Source: Acidobacteriota bacterium
Lineage (GTDB): Bacteria > Acidobacteriota > Terriglobia > Bryobacterales > Bryobacteraceae
NCBI GenBank assembly: GCA_023436715.1
Contig: JAEZIJ010000039.1
Location: 1-11,002 of the forward strand
Direction: 5' to 3'
Length of the DNA stretch: 11,002 bases
Shown: positions 10,896-11,002 of the stretch, in pieces
Layout of the letters: each line of letters begins with the position of its first letter
How positions within the stretch are numbered: the stretch's first letter is position 1
Program-made: the position numbers and the translations under genes
The notes under the pieces: generated by a model
Told to the model about the DNA's origin: nothing
Database searches by the model: none
Seen by the model: only the letters and a program-made list of their open reading frames with translations

Positions 10896-11002
10896 TGTCC
10901 CCTTTGGACCTCGATAGAAATGTCCCCTAACCTGAAGACCTCGAATGGAGGTCGGGGTGGGAAGGACAGCGATGAGCAGCAAAGAGCTGCGCCGGGTGGA
11001 AG
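10896..11002 (+). mobile_element. Left end of an insertion sequence, possibly ISNCY-type
   Basis: The element begins at TGTCCCC (10896-10902), which abuts the broken tape-measure gene. A second TGTCCCC lies at 10921-10927. Each is followed by GACCTCGA (10907-10914, 10937-10944), so the tip is internally repeated. A hairpin GACCTC-GAATG-GAGGTC lies at 10937-10953. A transposase-like ORF starts at 10972. The right end and target duplication are outside the window. Family assignment is tentative and rests on the first ten transposase residues. Confidence 0.6.
10972..11002 (+). CDS. Start of a probable IS transposase gene (partial)
   Basis: Only ten codons are in the window (MSSKELRRVE). The ATG is preceded by GAAGGA about eight bases upstream, and the whole follows the IS tip. 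Transposases of the ISNCY group often begin with MS(S/Q)KELxRxE followed by an HTH, which fits, but ten residues cannot prove it. The gene runs off the right edge. Confidence 0.5.
   Translation, partial: MSSKELRRVE

Noticed and set aside
10896..10982. ATG at 10982 as the true start of the tape-measure remnant
   Set aside because: It lies inside the insertion sequence, opposite the transposase start; the 29 residues it adds have no phage character.
1..11002. CRISPR array, tRNA or rRNA genes
   Set aside because: The only regular tandem repeat is the coding 15-bp array without spacers; no cloverleaf or rRNA sequence was noticed on either strand.

Overview
The window is GC-rich bacterial DNA dominated by phage-derived and accessory genes. 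Its right half is the distal tail and lysis end of a P2-like (myovirus-type) prophage. The host is most likely a soil-type Gram-negative bacterium. An acidobacterium of the Solibacter/Bryobacter kind would fit the accessory content, but that is only an impression, because no ribosomal or housekeeping gene is present.

Layout. (1) Positions 13-1916, minus strand: a tightly packed operon of five small genes plus one possible tiny gene. In order these are a one-helix membrane protein, a small HTH protein, an unrecognised 224-aa protein, a small zinc-ribbon protein, a possible 22-aa peptide and a pentapeptide-repeat protein. (2) 1917-1962: a divergent control region with an 8+8 inverted repeat and GTTGCA repeats, facing a probable ribbon-helix-helix regulator (1963-2346, plus). 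(3) 2368-3957, plus: a consensus-like promoter with a palindromic operator, a small unknown gene, a membrane-anchored OB-fold (tRNA_anti-like) protein, one or two very small ORFs, and a zinc-ribbon protein. (4) 3971-6210: two toxin-antitoxin modules, hicAB and higBA, each preceded by the same 34-bp repeat. Between them lie a minus-strand phage-type small gene and a DUF2335 membrane protein. (5) 6233-10895, minus strand: the phage tail/lysis block. In transcription order it holds the 3' remnant of the tape-measure gene T, then U, X, D, a GH24 lysozyme, a secreted barrel-like protein and a holin-like membrane protein. A second hicAB pair, with an HTH-bearing HicB, is inserted in opposite orientation inside the lysis part. 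(6) 10896-11002: the left end of an insertion sequence that has cut off the tape-measure gene.

The tail genes T-U-X-D are coupled by short or overlapping junctions and would build the tail tube length gauge, tail terminus and baseplate hub. Because T is interrupted, the prophage is probably unable to make a working tail. Three complete toxin-antitoxin modules in about 4 kb, with IS damage and dispersed repeats, suggest a decaying prophage or genomic island held in place by addiction modules. The most unusual material is the repeat-toxin-antitoxin arrangement, the well-defined palindromic operators (5576-5593, 7141-7160, 2392-2419, 1919-1949), and the unrecognised minus-strand operon at the left end.
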